The notes beneath the pieces are model-generated. The model did not search any database. It saw only the letters and a program-made list of their open reading frames with translations, and was not told where the DNA came from. Below, in pieces: positions 1 through 11,470 of a stretch of DNA of 64,000 nucleotides (positions are counted from its first letter, which is position 1; every line of letters begins with the position of its first letter). The translations under genes and the position numbers were made by a program. The stretch is from Vitellaria paradoxa. Lineage: Eukaryota > Streptophyta > Magnoliopsida > Ericales > Sapotaceae. Location of the stretch: positions 30,907,933 through 30,971,932 of the forward strand of contig CM034244.1 in NCBI GenBank assembly GCA_019916065.1, in the 5' to 3' direction.

Positions 1-1014
1 TATCAAAAGTTGGTTTTTGTGTGTTTGGTAAAACCACAAATTTTGTCACTTTTTTGATTTGTTACAGTAAAAAGTAACACTCCATCATTACATCTTTTTT
101 GATTTGCTACAGTAAAAAACATACCAAACACCCAAAAGTTACAACTTTTTTACTTTGCTACAGTAAAAAATTTACCAAACACCTAAAAGTTACTAAAAAA
201 ATACTAAAAATTCTACTTAATTCAACCAAACACACAAAAAAGTGCAAAAAAAAAAAAAAACCAAAAAACTATCGAAACTTAAATTTTTTTTTAATTTCCA
301 AACACCCTCATATAAGCTTGTTTGATAACATTGTAATTTTTTTATTTGTATTTTTTAATTTTTGTTTTCTATTTTTTTTAATTTTTTCTTTTTTTTCTGA
401 AATAAAAACTCAAACTGAGTTTAAAAATGTAATTTTGGTTATAGTAATTATTTTTTATTTTAAAAAAAATTTAATTGTTTTAATTTTTTAAAAATTAATT
501 AATTTAATTATATCATTTATTAAAAATAACTTAATAAAATATATTTCATATTAATTTAATTATATAATTTAATTTATTAATTCAATTATATTATTTATTT
601 TTTAAATTAATTGAATTAAATTAAATTAGTTTAATTATATTATTTATTAAAAATAATTTTAGCCTAATAAAATATTTGAATAACATAATTCATTTTAACG
701 TAATGCAAGAAAAATGGACAAAATATTAAAATTCATAAAATATTTATAAAAAAGAAAATGAGGGTGAAGACACTTTTTTATTTACATTTTTCTATTTTCA
801 ATTTTTATTACCTATTTTTAAAAATCTGTAAACATAAATAGAAAAATAGTAAATATAAATGTTACCAAACGGGACTTAGTGTAAACACTCTATTATAAAG
901 ACATAATTTATTTATATATACAATATATTTTTCTCTCTAATTTCTTTGTTCTAACACGCTATCTAGCTGTGTTTATCTGATTTTTTCTAATTCTTTGCAC
1001 CTTCACCAAAAGAT
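1..1014. other. AT-rich intergenic DNA with MITE-like remnants
   Basis: No gene is visible. The first ~310 bases are rich in the words GTTTGGT, ACCAAACAC and AAAAGTTAC, and end with CCAAACACCCTC. The same vocabulary occurs in the short inverted-repeat elements elsewhere in the window, so this is probably an eroded MITE. About 310-900 is AT-rich DNA with runs of A and T. The 130-residue open frame at 99-491 is low-complexity Lys/Phe/Ile and not credible as a protein. Around 930-970 a pyrimidine-rich stretch followed by AACACGCTATCTAGC resembles the LTR/primer-site junction of some plant copia elements, but it is too degenerate to call. Confidence 0.5.
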
Positions 1015-1232
1015 TATTAGAATATATTATATTCTATTATTATATTATCTCACCAATATTAAAATATATTTCACTACTATATGTAATAAGTATATTCTAG
1101 AATATTCTACTTTTCTTATTTAGATTATTTTAGTTTATATATACCATTGCACTCTTTCTTATAAGATATCAATAAAATGTCAATATATTATTTTTTCCTT
1201 TTCTCTCCCATTATTATTTTCCTTTTCTAACA
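1015..1232 (+). repeat. 5' LTR of the small copia-type element
   Basis: The sequence matches 8385-8594 along its whole length: blocks such as AGAATATATTATATT, AAGATATCAATAAAAT and TTTTCTCTCCCATTATTATT appear in the same order. It ends CTAACA, directly before the primer-binding site. ATCAATAAAAT near its end may be the LTR's polyadenylation signal. Confidence 0.8.
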
Positions 1233-1243
1233 TGGTATCAGAG
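1233..1243 (+). other. Primer-binding site (initiator tRNA-Met)
   Basis: TGGTATCAGAG immediately after the LTR end ACA is complementary to the 3' end of plant initiator methionine tRNA. It is the standard minus-strand priming site of Ty1/copia elements and fixes the LTR boundary and the plus orientation. Confidence 0.85.
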
Positions 1244-1872
1244 AACACAATTTTCAATCCTAGATAGATTAGGTTACGCAATATTGGCGTGCCCTTACCA
1301 ACCTCTTCAATTATTCAGCTTCTTTTTCACTAAACCTTCCTGTTGACTCTGTCTTCCGATAGATCTGTTCACCTTCTGCCAACGCTGCCACCACCTCAAC
1401 CCAACCTTGTGTGCTGCTCCTCTAAAAAAACCCCTATTCATCAGCTCTCCTTTATCAACTCAAAAAATCCTGCAGGCTTGCACGCCAACCAAGACAAAGG
1501 TTTGAATCCAGTGCTAATTTTTCTTTTTTTCTTTATTTTCATTACTTTGCAGTAAATCTGAATCACCGATTTCTCAAATGAAATCCTTATTTAATTACTT
1601 GCAGCCTTTAAATGATTTCCCTACAAACTTTCCTTTATTCTCTATATCCATTATTCTTATTTCCTTAATTTATTGTCCTTATTTCATTAACTAACATACT
1701 TTTCTTTTCCAAAATTTCATCTCTCTCTCTCTTAAAAAAAAAAAAAGTTCTCCTTTCCCAAATCACTCTTTCCTAAATTATCCTTTTCCAATTTACCATA
1801 TCCTCTAAATACCCCAATTTCCCTTAAAATCTGGATTTTCTTTCTCAAAATTTTCCTTACTCTACCACCCTT
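1244..1872 (+). other. Internal region of the copia-type element, left part
   Basis: Non-coding pyrimidine-rich DNA (CCAATTTCCC, CTCTCTCTCTC and similar). The 70-residue open frame at 1343-1555 has no recognisable gag feature. The region is cut at 1872 by the gypsy insertion and resumes at 7918. Confidence 0.65.
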
Positions 1873-3729
1873 TGTAATGACCCGAATTTTCATTTAATTT
1901 AGTCTATATAAATATACACTTATTTATTTAGTGAATTTATTTCGTTATTTAAATTTAATAATTTATAATTTTGGTATTTAATTTTAAGTTGTATTTAAAA
2001 AGGTTAAATTTTGGTAACCTTTGAAAGATTTTTAAAATTTTAGGGAAATTGTGTAATTTTCCTAAACCTATGAGGAGTAGGAAATTAATTTAATTTGTTA
2101 AAGTTAAAATTTTGCTATTATATATATATATATATATATATTGCTGTATTTATTTTATAAATAAAACCCTAAACAACAAAAGAGAAAAGAAGAGAGGTGA
2201 AGAAGAAGAAGAAGCGGCGGCTTCCCTATTTGTCGGATTTTTCTTTTATTTTGTTACTACAGAGGTAAGGGGCTGGAACCAAATATTATTATTATTTTTT
2301 TCACTTTTTGATGCACTGTAATTGAAAGCGGAACCCACACATTTGCTTTATATACATATGTGTGTGTATATATATAATAGAGGCAAAATTGTGATATAAT
2401 CATCACGTTTAGAATAATTGCACATAGAAATTAAGATGATTTGTAGCAATTACAACTGTGGTGGATTGGATAAATTGTTTAGTACTTATATATATATATA
2501 TATATATATATGATATTTGTTAAGAGATGTCCTGGAAGTATTTAAGGAACGAGATATTAATAATGAATGTCACGGCCACCCTTTAAGAGGACACCTATAT
2601 ATACATCGAAACTTTTTAGTGCTTCGCACTGAATGCCTTCAATTGGCAATAAACACCATCAGGTCACTTTAATAAACTCTTAAATTTCTTTTTTTGTTTT
2701 TCTTATTATTAATTTTTTTTATTAAAAATCTTGGCTATGCTTTACGTATTGTCAATATATGTATATATATATATCTATATGTGTTGTTGATTTAAAACCC
2801 ATTGAATGACAGGCGTGTAGAGCATTTAATCTTTTCTTATTTTTATTTATTTATTTTATTTAAAATCCTCATTTGATTGATTGAAACTTACAAGAATTGA
2901 TTGAGTTGTAAATATATATATATTCTTATGTGTCCCATGCGTGATAGAATCAAATGAATTGAAGAGGCTTTTATTTTATTTATTTCTACTAAATACACAG
3001 AATGAATGATTTGCCTGTGTGATTAATGGGATGGTTTAAAGTTAAAGCATTTATTGCATATGTAAGCACTGTGGGTATTAACCGTGGGATTGTTTGCTTT
3101 AATTATGAGATTAAAGTTTGTGTTTTGGTTAATAAGGCTTCAAATTTTAATTAAGAAAAATTTATATAATGTGAATTTAAAGTGAAATTAAATTTTGTGT
3201 TTTGTTGGGTCGAGGGGTACTGAAAATATCGGGTATACGTACTCAAGGGTTGAAAGTCCAGAAACCCGCGCGAGATTGATTATCGATTTCAGTAGGCTAG
3301 TAACCTACGAACAAGCAGATGCTTAAGGGTGGCATATTATAATCCTGAGACTTCGGTCTAGGAAGCAGACACCGAAGGATAGTGTATATTGGTTGGGGCT
3401 TGTTTCTACGAGACAACCAAGTAGACATCGAAGGATTACGTATATTGGTTGGGTCTGTTTCTACGGGACAACCAAGTAGCAGTACCTTAAAATTGATTTG
3501 TTTTTCTTTGACGTGTGATGTGTTGCTAAAACACAAATAGTTGTAACGAAGATAAATTAATTTAATTTATTTCTTGAGTTTGCTATCTGTGCATAATTGT
3601 TTCACTTAGTAGTATGCTGGGACATTACTGCATTTATATTATTATTAGGGTTTCAAGCACACGTGGAATTAGTGCTCATCTCTTTACAGCTTATGATGCA
3701 GGTAACGAGTTTGAGTCATGTGCTGGCCT
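1873..3729 (+). repeat. 5' LTR of the gypsy element, 3'-truncated
   Basis: It matches the 3' LTR in three blocks: the first bases, ~2040-2860, and ~3625-3729. It carries ~150 bp near its start and ~770 bp (about 2860-3625) that the 3' LTR lacks. It loses its last ~350 bp where it joins the pol region. Homology stops within GTGCTGGCCT at ~3729, directly before a frame that reads like the residues preceding gypsy reverse transcriptase. TA microsatellites lie at 2132-2149 and ~2488-2511. Confidence 0.85.
3374..3480 (+). repeat. Two-copy ~55-bp tandem repeat inside the 5' LTR
   Basis: A unit beginning GAAGGATAGTGTATATTGG and ending GACAACCAAGTAG is followed by a second, slightly shorter copy beginning GAAGGATTACGTATATTGG. 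The repeat lies in the part of the LTR that is deleted from the 3' LTR. Confidence 0.8.
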
Positions 3730-6577
3730 ATGTTTTCAGAAGCATCTGGATTACTGCCTGAGTGGGAGGTTGAAATTGGAATTGATCTGATCCCTAGTAC
3801 GTAACCTATTTCTATAGCCTCATACAGGTTGGCACCAGCAGAGTTAGTGGAGTTAAAATCCCAGATAGAAGAGTTGAGCTCTAAAGGATTTATCCGTTCT
3901 AGTACTTCGCCTTAGGGTGCACCGGCGCTATTTGCTGCTAAAAAGGATGGGACTCTCAGAATGTGTAGATTATCGGAGGCTAAACCAAGTTACAATCAAG
4001 GATCGGTATCCCTTACGAAGACTTGATGACCTATTCGATCAACTGAATGGTTCAGTCATTTTCTCAGAGGTTGATTTGAGATCCGGTTACCACCAGTTGA
4101 GGGTGAAGCAAGAGGACATTCCCAAGACAGCATTTAGGACTCGGTATGGCCACTACGAGTTCTTGGTGATGCCATTTGGACTGACTAATGCTCATGCCGT
4201 GTTCATATATTTGATGAACTGGGTGTTCAGCAAATATTTGGACAAGTTGTAGTAGTGTTTATTGATGACATTCTGGTGTATTCTTGATCAGAGAAGGAAC
4301 ATGAGGAGCATTTGAGAGTTATATACTTCAAACCTTGAAGGATCACCAGTTCTATGCTAAATTGAGTAAGTATGAGTTCTGGCTCAAGAAGGTGAAGTTC
4401 CTCGGGCATGTTGTTTCTAAAGAAGGAGTTGCAGTTGACCCATCTAAAATTGAAGCTATCATAGATTGGCCAAGATCGAAGACAATTTTTGAGACGCAAA
4501 ATTTTTTGGGTTTGGTAGGGTATTACCAAAGATTTGTCCGTGACTTCTCGAGGTTAGCCGGTGTGATGACTAGGCTGACTTGAAAAGGGATAAAGTTTGT
4601 TTGGGATGAGAAGTGTGAGCAATCTTTTCAGGAGTTAAAGAAGTGGTTAACTACTGCACCAATGCATATGATTCCGGAGAGGAGACTGGGTTATTCAATT
4701 TATTGTGACATATCTAGGGAAGGTTTAGGCTGTGTGCTGATGCAGAGTGATGGAGTAGTAGTCGCTTATGGGTCTAGGCAGTTGAAGACTTATGAGCATA
4801 ACTACCCAGTGCATGATTTGGAGTTGGCAACAATTATCTTTGCTCTGAAAATCTGGAGACACTATTTGTATGGTGAGAAATTTGAGGTATTTTCTGATCA
4901 TAAGAGTTTGAAATATCTTTTCACTCAGAAGGATTTGAATTTGAGGCAAAGGAGATGGATGGAGTATATGGAAGATTACGATTTTGAACTCCAGTATCAC
5001 TCGGGTAATGCAAATGTAGTTGCTGACGCACTTAGCCGGAAGGCTCGTGGTACTTTTGCGGGTCTTGCCGTGCAAGAGTGGGAGATGATAAGAAGTCTTG
5101 GTGAGTTTGATTTGGAGCTTCAGGAAGATGATGGTCATGCTATTTTGTATGCCTTAGTTACTCAGCTAATTTTATTAGGTCGTGTGATTGAGGCTCAGGG
5201 GACTGATATTGAATGTGAGGCGATTCGAGCTAAGTTGTTGAGTTCTGATGAGATGCCAGGGTGGATGATTGGTGAGGATAATGGTTAGAGGTATTTAGAG
5301 AGACTTTTCGCGCCCATCTTTGCTCGAGATATAGTTTTAAAGGAGTCCCATTACTCTAAATTTGTAGTACATCCTGGAGGTACTAAGATGTATCATTACT
5401 TGTGCCGTCAGTTCTTTTAGACAGGTATGAAGAATGATGTGGCAGAGTTTGTGAGTAGGTGCCATACTTGTCAGCAAGTTAAGGCTGAGCATAAAAAATC
5501 GACGGGTCTTTTGCAGCCTCTACTAGTGACAGAATGGAAGCAGAGAACATTACAATGGATTTTGTTTCTAGTTTGCCGAGATCTCCAAAGGGTCATGACA
5601 CTATTTTGGTGATAGTGGATAAGTTGACGAAGTTAGCTCACTTCTTGTCGATTTGATTGGCTGACTCTATGAATGTCTTGGCTAAATTATATGTTAAGGA
5701 AATTGTGAGGTTTCACGGAGCCCCTGTTTCCATTGTCTCAGATAGGGACTCACATTTTGCTTCTCAATTTTGGCAGAGTCTCCAGGTAGCCATAGGAACA
5801 AAGTTATTTTTTAGTACTATCTTTCATCCTCAGACCGATGGACAGTTAGAACGTACAATTTAGATTTTAGAGGATATGTTCAGGGCATGTGTGCTTGATT
5901 TTCGTGGCAGTTGGGAGAACCATCTTCCTTTGATTGAGTTTGCGTATAATAATAGCTACTAGTCGAGCATCGGGATGGCTCCTTTTGAAGCTTTGTATGG
6001 TAGGCCGTGTAGATCTCCTATTTGTTGGGTTGAGGTTGGAGAAACTGCAATTATCAGGCATGAGTTTGTGCAAGAGATGACAAAGAAGGTCAAATTGATC
6101 CGACAGAGACTCGAAACAGCACGAAGCCGCCAAAAGAGTTATACTGATAAGAGGCGAAGACCATTAGAATTTGAGATAGGAGACCATGTGTTCCTAAAGA
6201 TTTCACCGTGAAAGGGTTAGTTTCATTTTGGGCGCAGAGGAAAGTTGTCCCCGAGATATATTGGGTCATTTCAAGTTTTGACTAGGGTTGGAGAGGTGGC
6301 TTATCGTCTCATTTTGCCACCGCAGCTTTCAAGAGTACATGAGGTGTTTCACACATCTATGCTTAGGAAATATAACCTGAATCCTTCGCATATACTAGAT
6401 TGGATTGAGCTTGATGTTGACTCAGACGTGACATATGAAGTGAAACCAGTGAAAATTTTAGATTTTCGAGAGCAAGTGCTACGGGGGAAAACTATTCCCT
6501 TAGTTAGGGTGTTATGGAAACACTATAGTATTAAGGAGTCAACTTGGGAGCGAGAGGCAGATATGCGGAGTAGGTAA
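3730..6577 (+). pseudogene. Degenerate gypsy pol: reverse transcriptase, RNase H, integrase, chromodomain
   Basis: Once active, this polyprotein copied the element's RNA and integrated the DNA. Visible in order: the pre-RT segment (~3730-3960); RT core with [13 protein letters not shown] (~4150-4190) and the catalytic FIDD at 4258-4269; the RT thumb (4335-4583, [11 protein letters not shown]); RNase H (4662-~5060, ending VVADALSRK); the integrase H2C2 zinc finger (5370-5475); the catalytic core with DFVSSLP from 5558, SDRDSHF and FHPQTDGQ (~5740-5840) and EALYGRP (~5987); the GPF/Y-type module (6245-6400); and a chromodomain-like tail ending VLWKHYSIKESTWE. It is broken by frameshifts (near 3966, 4250, 4325 and 5535) and by stops (near 3802, 3913, 4581, 5418, 5654, 5861, 5960, 6209 and 6221). 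Gag and protease are absent. Confidence 0.93.
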
Positions 6578-6639
6578 CCTGAATTGTTTCTTTAATTTTC
6601 TTTTATTCACCTCCTAAATTTCGAGGACGAAATTTTTGT

Positions 6640-6652
6640 AAGGGGGGTAGGA
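6640..6652 (+). other. Polypurine tract of the gypsy element
   Basis: AAGGGGGGTAGGA directly precedes the 3' LTR start TGTAATGG. Just upstream is TTTCGAGGACGAAATTT, the conserved phrase that ends the internal region of plant chromoviruses. It primes plus-strand DNA synthesis and fixes the LTR boundary. Confidence 0.9.
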
Positions 6653-7912
6653 TGTAATGGCCCGAGGGTGTAATTTTAGGGAAAAGGTGTAATTTTCTTA
6701 AACCTATGGAGAGTAGGAAATTAATTTAATTTGTTAAAGTTAAAATTTTGCTATTATATATATATTGCTATATTTACTTTATAAATAAAACCCTAAAAAA
6801 CAAAAAGAGAAAATGAGAGAGGAGAAGAAGAAGCAGAAGTGGTAGCTTCCCTATTTGCTAGATTTTTTTTTCTTTTGTTACTACAGAGGTAAGGGGCTGG
6901 AACCAAATATTATTAATTTTCTTTTCACTTTTTGACGCACTGTAATTGAAAGCGGAACCCACACGTTTACTTTATATACATATGTGTGTGTCTATATATA
7001 ATAGAGATAAAATTGTGATATAATTATCACGTTTAGAATGATTGCACATAGAAATTAAGATGATCTGTAGCATTTACAGCCGTGGTGAATTGGATAAATT
7101 GCTTAGTACTTATATATATATATATATGATATTTGTTAAGAGATGTCCTGGAAGTACTTAAGGAACGAGATATTAAGAATGAATGTCACGGCCACCCTTT
7201 AAGAGGACACCTATCTATACATCGAAACTTTTTTGTGGTCTGCACTGAATGCCTTCAATTGGCAATAAACACCATCAGGTCACTTTAATAAACTTTTAAA
7301 TTTCTTTTTTTTTTATTATTAATTTTTTTTATTAAAAATCCTGGCTTTGCTTTATGTAATGTCTATATATATATATTTGTTATTGATTTAAGACCCATTG
7401 AATGACAGGCGTGCAGAGCATTTATTCTTTTCTTGTTATTTATTTATTTATTTATTTTATTGCATTTATATTATTATTAGGGTTCCAAGTATACGTGGAA
7501 TTAGTGCTCATCTCCTTACAGCTTATGGTGCAGGTAACGAGTTTGAGTCACGTGCTGGTCCTACTGAGAATAGAAATTAAAAGTTTTATTTATTGCAATA
7601 TAGTCATGTTAAACTTTAGGAAAGTTTTATTTTTTTAGTGGATTGTAATAAACCTCTGTTTGTGAGGTGAAGATAAATTGTTGATTTATTTAATTTTGTG
7701 GAGATTGTTTGGGTTTAATTTTGGAGCTTATCGCCTGGTTGACTTTGACTAAAGTATTTATTTAAATTTAAAGTTTAGTTTTATTTATTTTTATTTTTTA
7801 TTGCTTCATAGAGTGTGTGTATGGCTTTGACGATTAATAGGAGAAGTTGTTAAAATGTGTATTATTTATCTTTTATTCACGTGCTTGGGTTATGAAAACC
7901 CGGGGCGTGACA
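6653..7912 (+). repeat. 3' LTR of the gypsy element
   Basis: It starts TGTAATGGCCCGAG and ends CGGGGCGTGACA, followed by the CCCTT duplication. It is 1260 bp long and, compared with the 5' LTR, lacks ~150 bp near its start and ~770 bp in the middle. It keeps the last ~350 bp that the 5' LTR has lost. Confidence 0.9.
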
Positions 7913-7917
7913 CCCTT

Positions 7918-8384
7918 GCTATTGTTTCCCAAAATTTTCAACCCTCTCATCTCTATATTGGAGACCCAATTGCACTCATGTAGCACTTCGACCTTGCAAT
8001 CTGCTTTCTTGCGCTTCTGGCCTTTCAACGTGCTTCCATGCGCCTCTTTCAGCGCGCTTTCACATGCTTAAGATTGTTCGATGCACTTCTATGCACCTCA
8101 AACTTTTTAACGCGCTTCCATGCATCTCTTTCAACGCACTTTCACGTGCCTTCAGCTTTTCAATACGCTTCTACACACTTTCAATTTTTGAACATACTTT
8201 TATGCACCTCTTTTAATGTGCTTCTACGTGCCTTCTTTAACGTGCTTCCATGCGCCACCACTCAGGCCACTCGGCTTCTATGACATTGCTTTTCTTCCAA
8301 CTTCAACTTCAACCGGTTCAGTATAGTTTTTACTCTTCAAACTCAAGTTGATCTTTGCTATACCTCCTTAAGTTTGCAGAGGAA
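7918..8384 (+). other. Internal region of the copia-type element, right part
   Basis: This continues the non-coding internal DNA cut at 1872. From 8027 to 8262 it is a degenerate array of a ~20-24-bp unit resembling ACGCGCTTCCATGCGCCTC. Open frames here only read through that array. A short purine stretch (GCAGAGGAA) before 8385 may be the remnant polypurine tract. Confidence 0.55.
8027..8262 (+). repeat. Degenerate short tandem array (ACGCGCTTCCATGCGCCTC-like)
   Basis: About ten imperfect copies of a unit built from GTGCTTC/CGCTTTC, CATGC/CACGTG and CCTC/CCTTC follow each other (for example CGTGCTTCCATGCGCCTC and GTGCTTCTACGTGCCTTC). It is clearly repetitive and not coding. Confidence 0.7.
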
Positions 8385-8594
8385 CATTAGAATATATTAT
8401 ATTATTATATTATCTTACCAATATTAGGATATATTTCATTACCATATGTAATTAGCATATTCTAGGATATTCTATTTTTCTATTTAGATTATTTAAGTCT
8501 ATATGTACCGTTATATTTTGTCTTACAAGATATCAATAAAATATCAATATATTATTTTCCTTTTCTCTCCCATTATTATTCTCCTTTTCAAACA
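8385..8594 (+). repeat. 3' LTR of the small copia-type element
   Basis: It matches 1015-1232 throughout and ends CAAACA where the left copy has CTAACA. Confidence 0.8.
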
Positions 8595-9060
8595 AAAACA
8601 ATCTAAAAACTTTAAAATTTCTAGTCTTTTCTACTATTCTAAATTTCTGCATCTAGCTATGTTTATTGGATTTCGATCATTTGATATATCATCTTCTTCC
8701 TATTGTCGAGACGAATCTAGTCGTAAAAAAATCAGTTCGTATTGTCTTTTTTTTTGCTATGTAACTCGAGTCGTTGTAGTACATGCTTCTATGCACTGCC
8801 AATAGATCCCATCCTCCAGCTCACCAATCATGCGATTCGACGTGCCATCTAATTGATTCATAGGTCAAATCCAACCATGTGGCCAGATCCTGATCGTTTA
8901 GCTCTCGCATAGTTCATCTTTATTTTCAACTCCCTCACGACATAAGCTTCAAGGATCGACTCCCACTTCAACTACTGGCTCCTATATGACTGTGTCAAGC
9001 CATTGTCTTTTGTCTAGATCATACTAACTCTAACCCTACATGCATTGCTCTCGGTAAGAT
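8595..9060. other. Unassigned DNA between two elements
   Basis: It is less AT-rich than its surroundings (for example GATCCCATCCTCCAGC and CATGTGGCCAGATCC), with no frame longer than ~100 codons and no recognisable motif. It could be internal sequence of an older retrotransposon, but I see nothing that proves it. Confidence 0.3.
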
Positions 9061-11169
9061 TGTGACTACCATTAGGCAAATGAGGCAGTCGTCTAGGACC
9101 CCACAAATAGATAAGGCCCCTATTTTTTAAATTTCTAAAAATAATAATAGTTTTTGAATAATGTTTAAACCAATCAAAATTTAATTAATATATTAATTGT
9201 TATTTTTTTAATTTTATTTAAAATTTTATTTTGATTTTTGAACTTATCTATACCTATTTTTATCCGTTAAACACCACCATAACTATATTCATAAATAGAT
9301 AATTATTCATTATACATTAACATAACTATCTTTATAAATGGATAATTATTATCTTATTAATTATATCACCAACAGAAACTATCTTTATAAATAGATTATT
9401 ATTATCTCTTTAATTATATTTTTTATAAACTATCTGTTGCACACTATTTATTTAATTAACTCATCAGTCTGATAATCCAAATCCCTCTTATCTTCATCTT
9501 CTCACTATGATATTATTTCAACTGAGTTCAGAAAAATATTTTGCCATATATTCGTTTGTGATATTATTCTCATCGTTCAAATCCTTCTTATCTTCATCTG
9601 TTTCATTGTGCTATCCAAATCCAGTATTTTTTCAAGATACAACTAAGTTGAGATTAGACTAGAAAGATATTTCACCATATATTATACTCATCTATGATAT
9701 TCATCGTTCTACTCCAAATTCAATATTTTTTCAAGGTACAACTAAATTGAGATTAGATAAAAAATGAAAAAAAAATAAAGATACTACTTACCTATCAAGT
9801 TGTGTTAGTTCATACATTTTTTTATTTTATTTTGAGCTTATTTATAATATTTTTATTCTGTATTGGTTACTTAATTTTAGTATTTTATTTTTTATTTAAA
9901 AATTAAATTTATATTGTTAAATATTGTGTTTGTTTATTTTTCAATTTTGTAGTGAATAATATGTCAAATAGAAAATATAAATGTGGTTATGAAAAATTAA
10001 AAAAAAAAGAAAAGTTAAAAAATTAATTCAATCTCAATGTAGTGCTCTTGATAAATTTGTTACTAGTAATAAAAAAAAGATGTTGAAATAAGTTCAAGTA
10101 GTGATAAAATAGTAGAACAATCATTTATAGAGAACGAACTATAAAATAATTCTACATTATTAGGATAAGATAATATTGATAATATTCCTAATTTTGATCA
10201 AGAAAATGAGGAAATTTTATATGAAGATAATTTATTAGAAGAGAATGTTGGACATAATAGTAAATCAAATGAATTTTTAAAAAATATTTATGATACGAGA
10301 CAATGGACAATTATTGATGTGAAGTTTAGAGATTTGATGGTAGAAAGTGATCTAATTAGATATAATGATTTACAATTTCCAATAGATGAAAATAATAGAC
10401 ATTTTTTTTTCATTATTTTACCAATGAAAATTGTCAAATGGAGAAAAATGTGATAGAGGATGGCTAGTTTATTCAAAAGATTTAGATAAAGTTTATTGTT
10501 TTTGTTACAAGTTGTTTGATTCAAAATGTGGTGCTAATCAATTACTTAATGAAGGGATGGGAGATTGGAAAAACCTTGGTTCAAAACTTAAAAGTCATGA
10601 AACAAGTCATGAACATATTACTAATATTAGCAATTGGTGTCATGCCCCGAAATCCACAACTCGAAGACGTGAGGACTAATATTGTATTCACCTTTAGAAT
10701 ACTCTAAAGATCAAACATATGCCACAAAGGGCTACAAGGCAATATGCTTCGAACTTGGCCTAAAACCAAATATCTAAAATAGTACATGAAATAAATAACA
10801 AACAGAGATGCTTAGCTAGTTTATCTCATGGTTCCATCACGAGCATTTGTCCCTATAAGATCAGCTGTAGGGGGTGAGTATTAAATCACGTGTGCTTAGT
10901 ATAAAACATATAAGAATAACTTTCTTAATCATGCAAGGCAAATAGCATTTAATTAACTTTAAAATTTAGTAAACTCTTAGTAAATTTCATAATATTATGA
11001 CCATGTCTATAATCATCAAGTCATTTTAAATTAAACAACAACTTAGCCATGAGCCTATAGTCTCATGATAGGTAATACCCATCAATTCAATCACAATGCA
11101 CATCACAATATCATACTATGGGTCAGGTACTCTACAAAGTTAACTTGTGGTTACTGAACTAAACTCAAA

Positions 11170-11470
11170 TAATCCAGATAACCCTAGTCCCACGATCTGA
11201 GTTTATCGATAGCCCTAATCTTATCGTCTCAGTCTATCAAAATAAATTCCCAAACCTCAGTCGTGGGATACAAATGGTCCCAAAGTCCCAAGTGTACAGA
11301 TAGCCCTAGTTCCTTAGTCCCAGTTTATCACCCGATAGCCTTGATTCTTCAGTCATAGTCTATCAAAAGCCTTGGTTCTATAGTCCCAGTTTATCAAGTC
11401 TTGCCTCAATACGCAAACTGGTCCCACAGTCTCAGTACTAATATATGCTAGTGCACTGGTTAAGCTATAC
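11170..11470. repeat. Degenerate tandem repeats inside the solo LTR
   Basis: Imperfect units of about 35-50 bp recur, with the words GATAGCCCTAG(T), CCCAGTTTATC and TCTATCAAAA (for example near 11180, 11210, 11300, 11330 and 11370). They are non-coding. Confidence 0.6.

Larger units (their letters stand above)
1873..7912 (+). mobile_element. Ty3/gypsy chromovirus-type LTR retrotransposon, internally deleted and dead
   Basis: The element starts TGTAATGACCCG and ends CGGGGCGTGACA. It is flanked on both sides by the same five bases, CCCTT (1868-1872 and 7913-7917), a perfect integrase-type target duplication. The internal part runs from the start of reverse transcriptase through RNase H and integrase to a degenerate C-terminal chromodomain, then a purine tract and the 3' LTR. 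Gag, protease and the primer site are missing, because the 5' LTR is fused directly to the reverse-transcriptase region near 3730. The chromodomain and the LTR termini suggest a Tekay/Del-like chromovirus. The lineage is inferred and would need a tree. Confidence 0.92.
1015..8594 (+). mobile_element. Non-autonomous copia-type LTR element (TRIM-like), split by a gypsy insertion
   Basis: Two ~215-bp direct repeats (1015-1232 and 8385-8594) act as LTRs. The left one is followed directly by TGGTATCAGAG, the initiator-tRNA-Met primer site typical of Ty1/copia elements. Once the gypsy element at 1873-7912 is removed, only about 1.1 kb of internal DNA remains, and it has no gag or pol reading frame. 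That is the size and state of a TRIM or small LARD element, which depends on other elements for its proteins. The first bases of both LTRs are eroded (TATTAG and CATTAG instead of a clear TG), so the ends are good to a few bases and I could not identify a target-site duplication. Confidence 0.75.

Noticed and set aside
99..491. 130-residue open frame
   Set aside because: Low-complexity Lys/Phe/Ile sequence over A/T runs and a MITE-like repeat; no domain, no plausible start context.
930..975. Another copia LTR end plus primer site (AACACGCTATCTAGC)
   Set aside because: Only a partial match to the AACACGTTATCAGCAC-type junction, no second LTR found; not strong enough to annotate.
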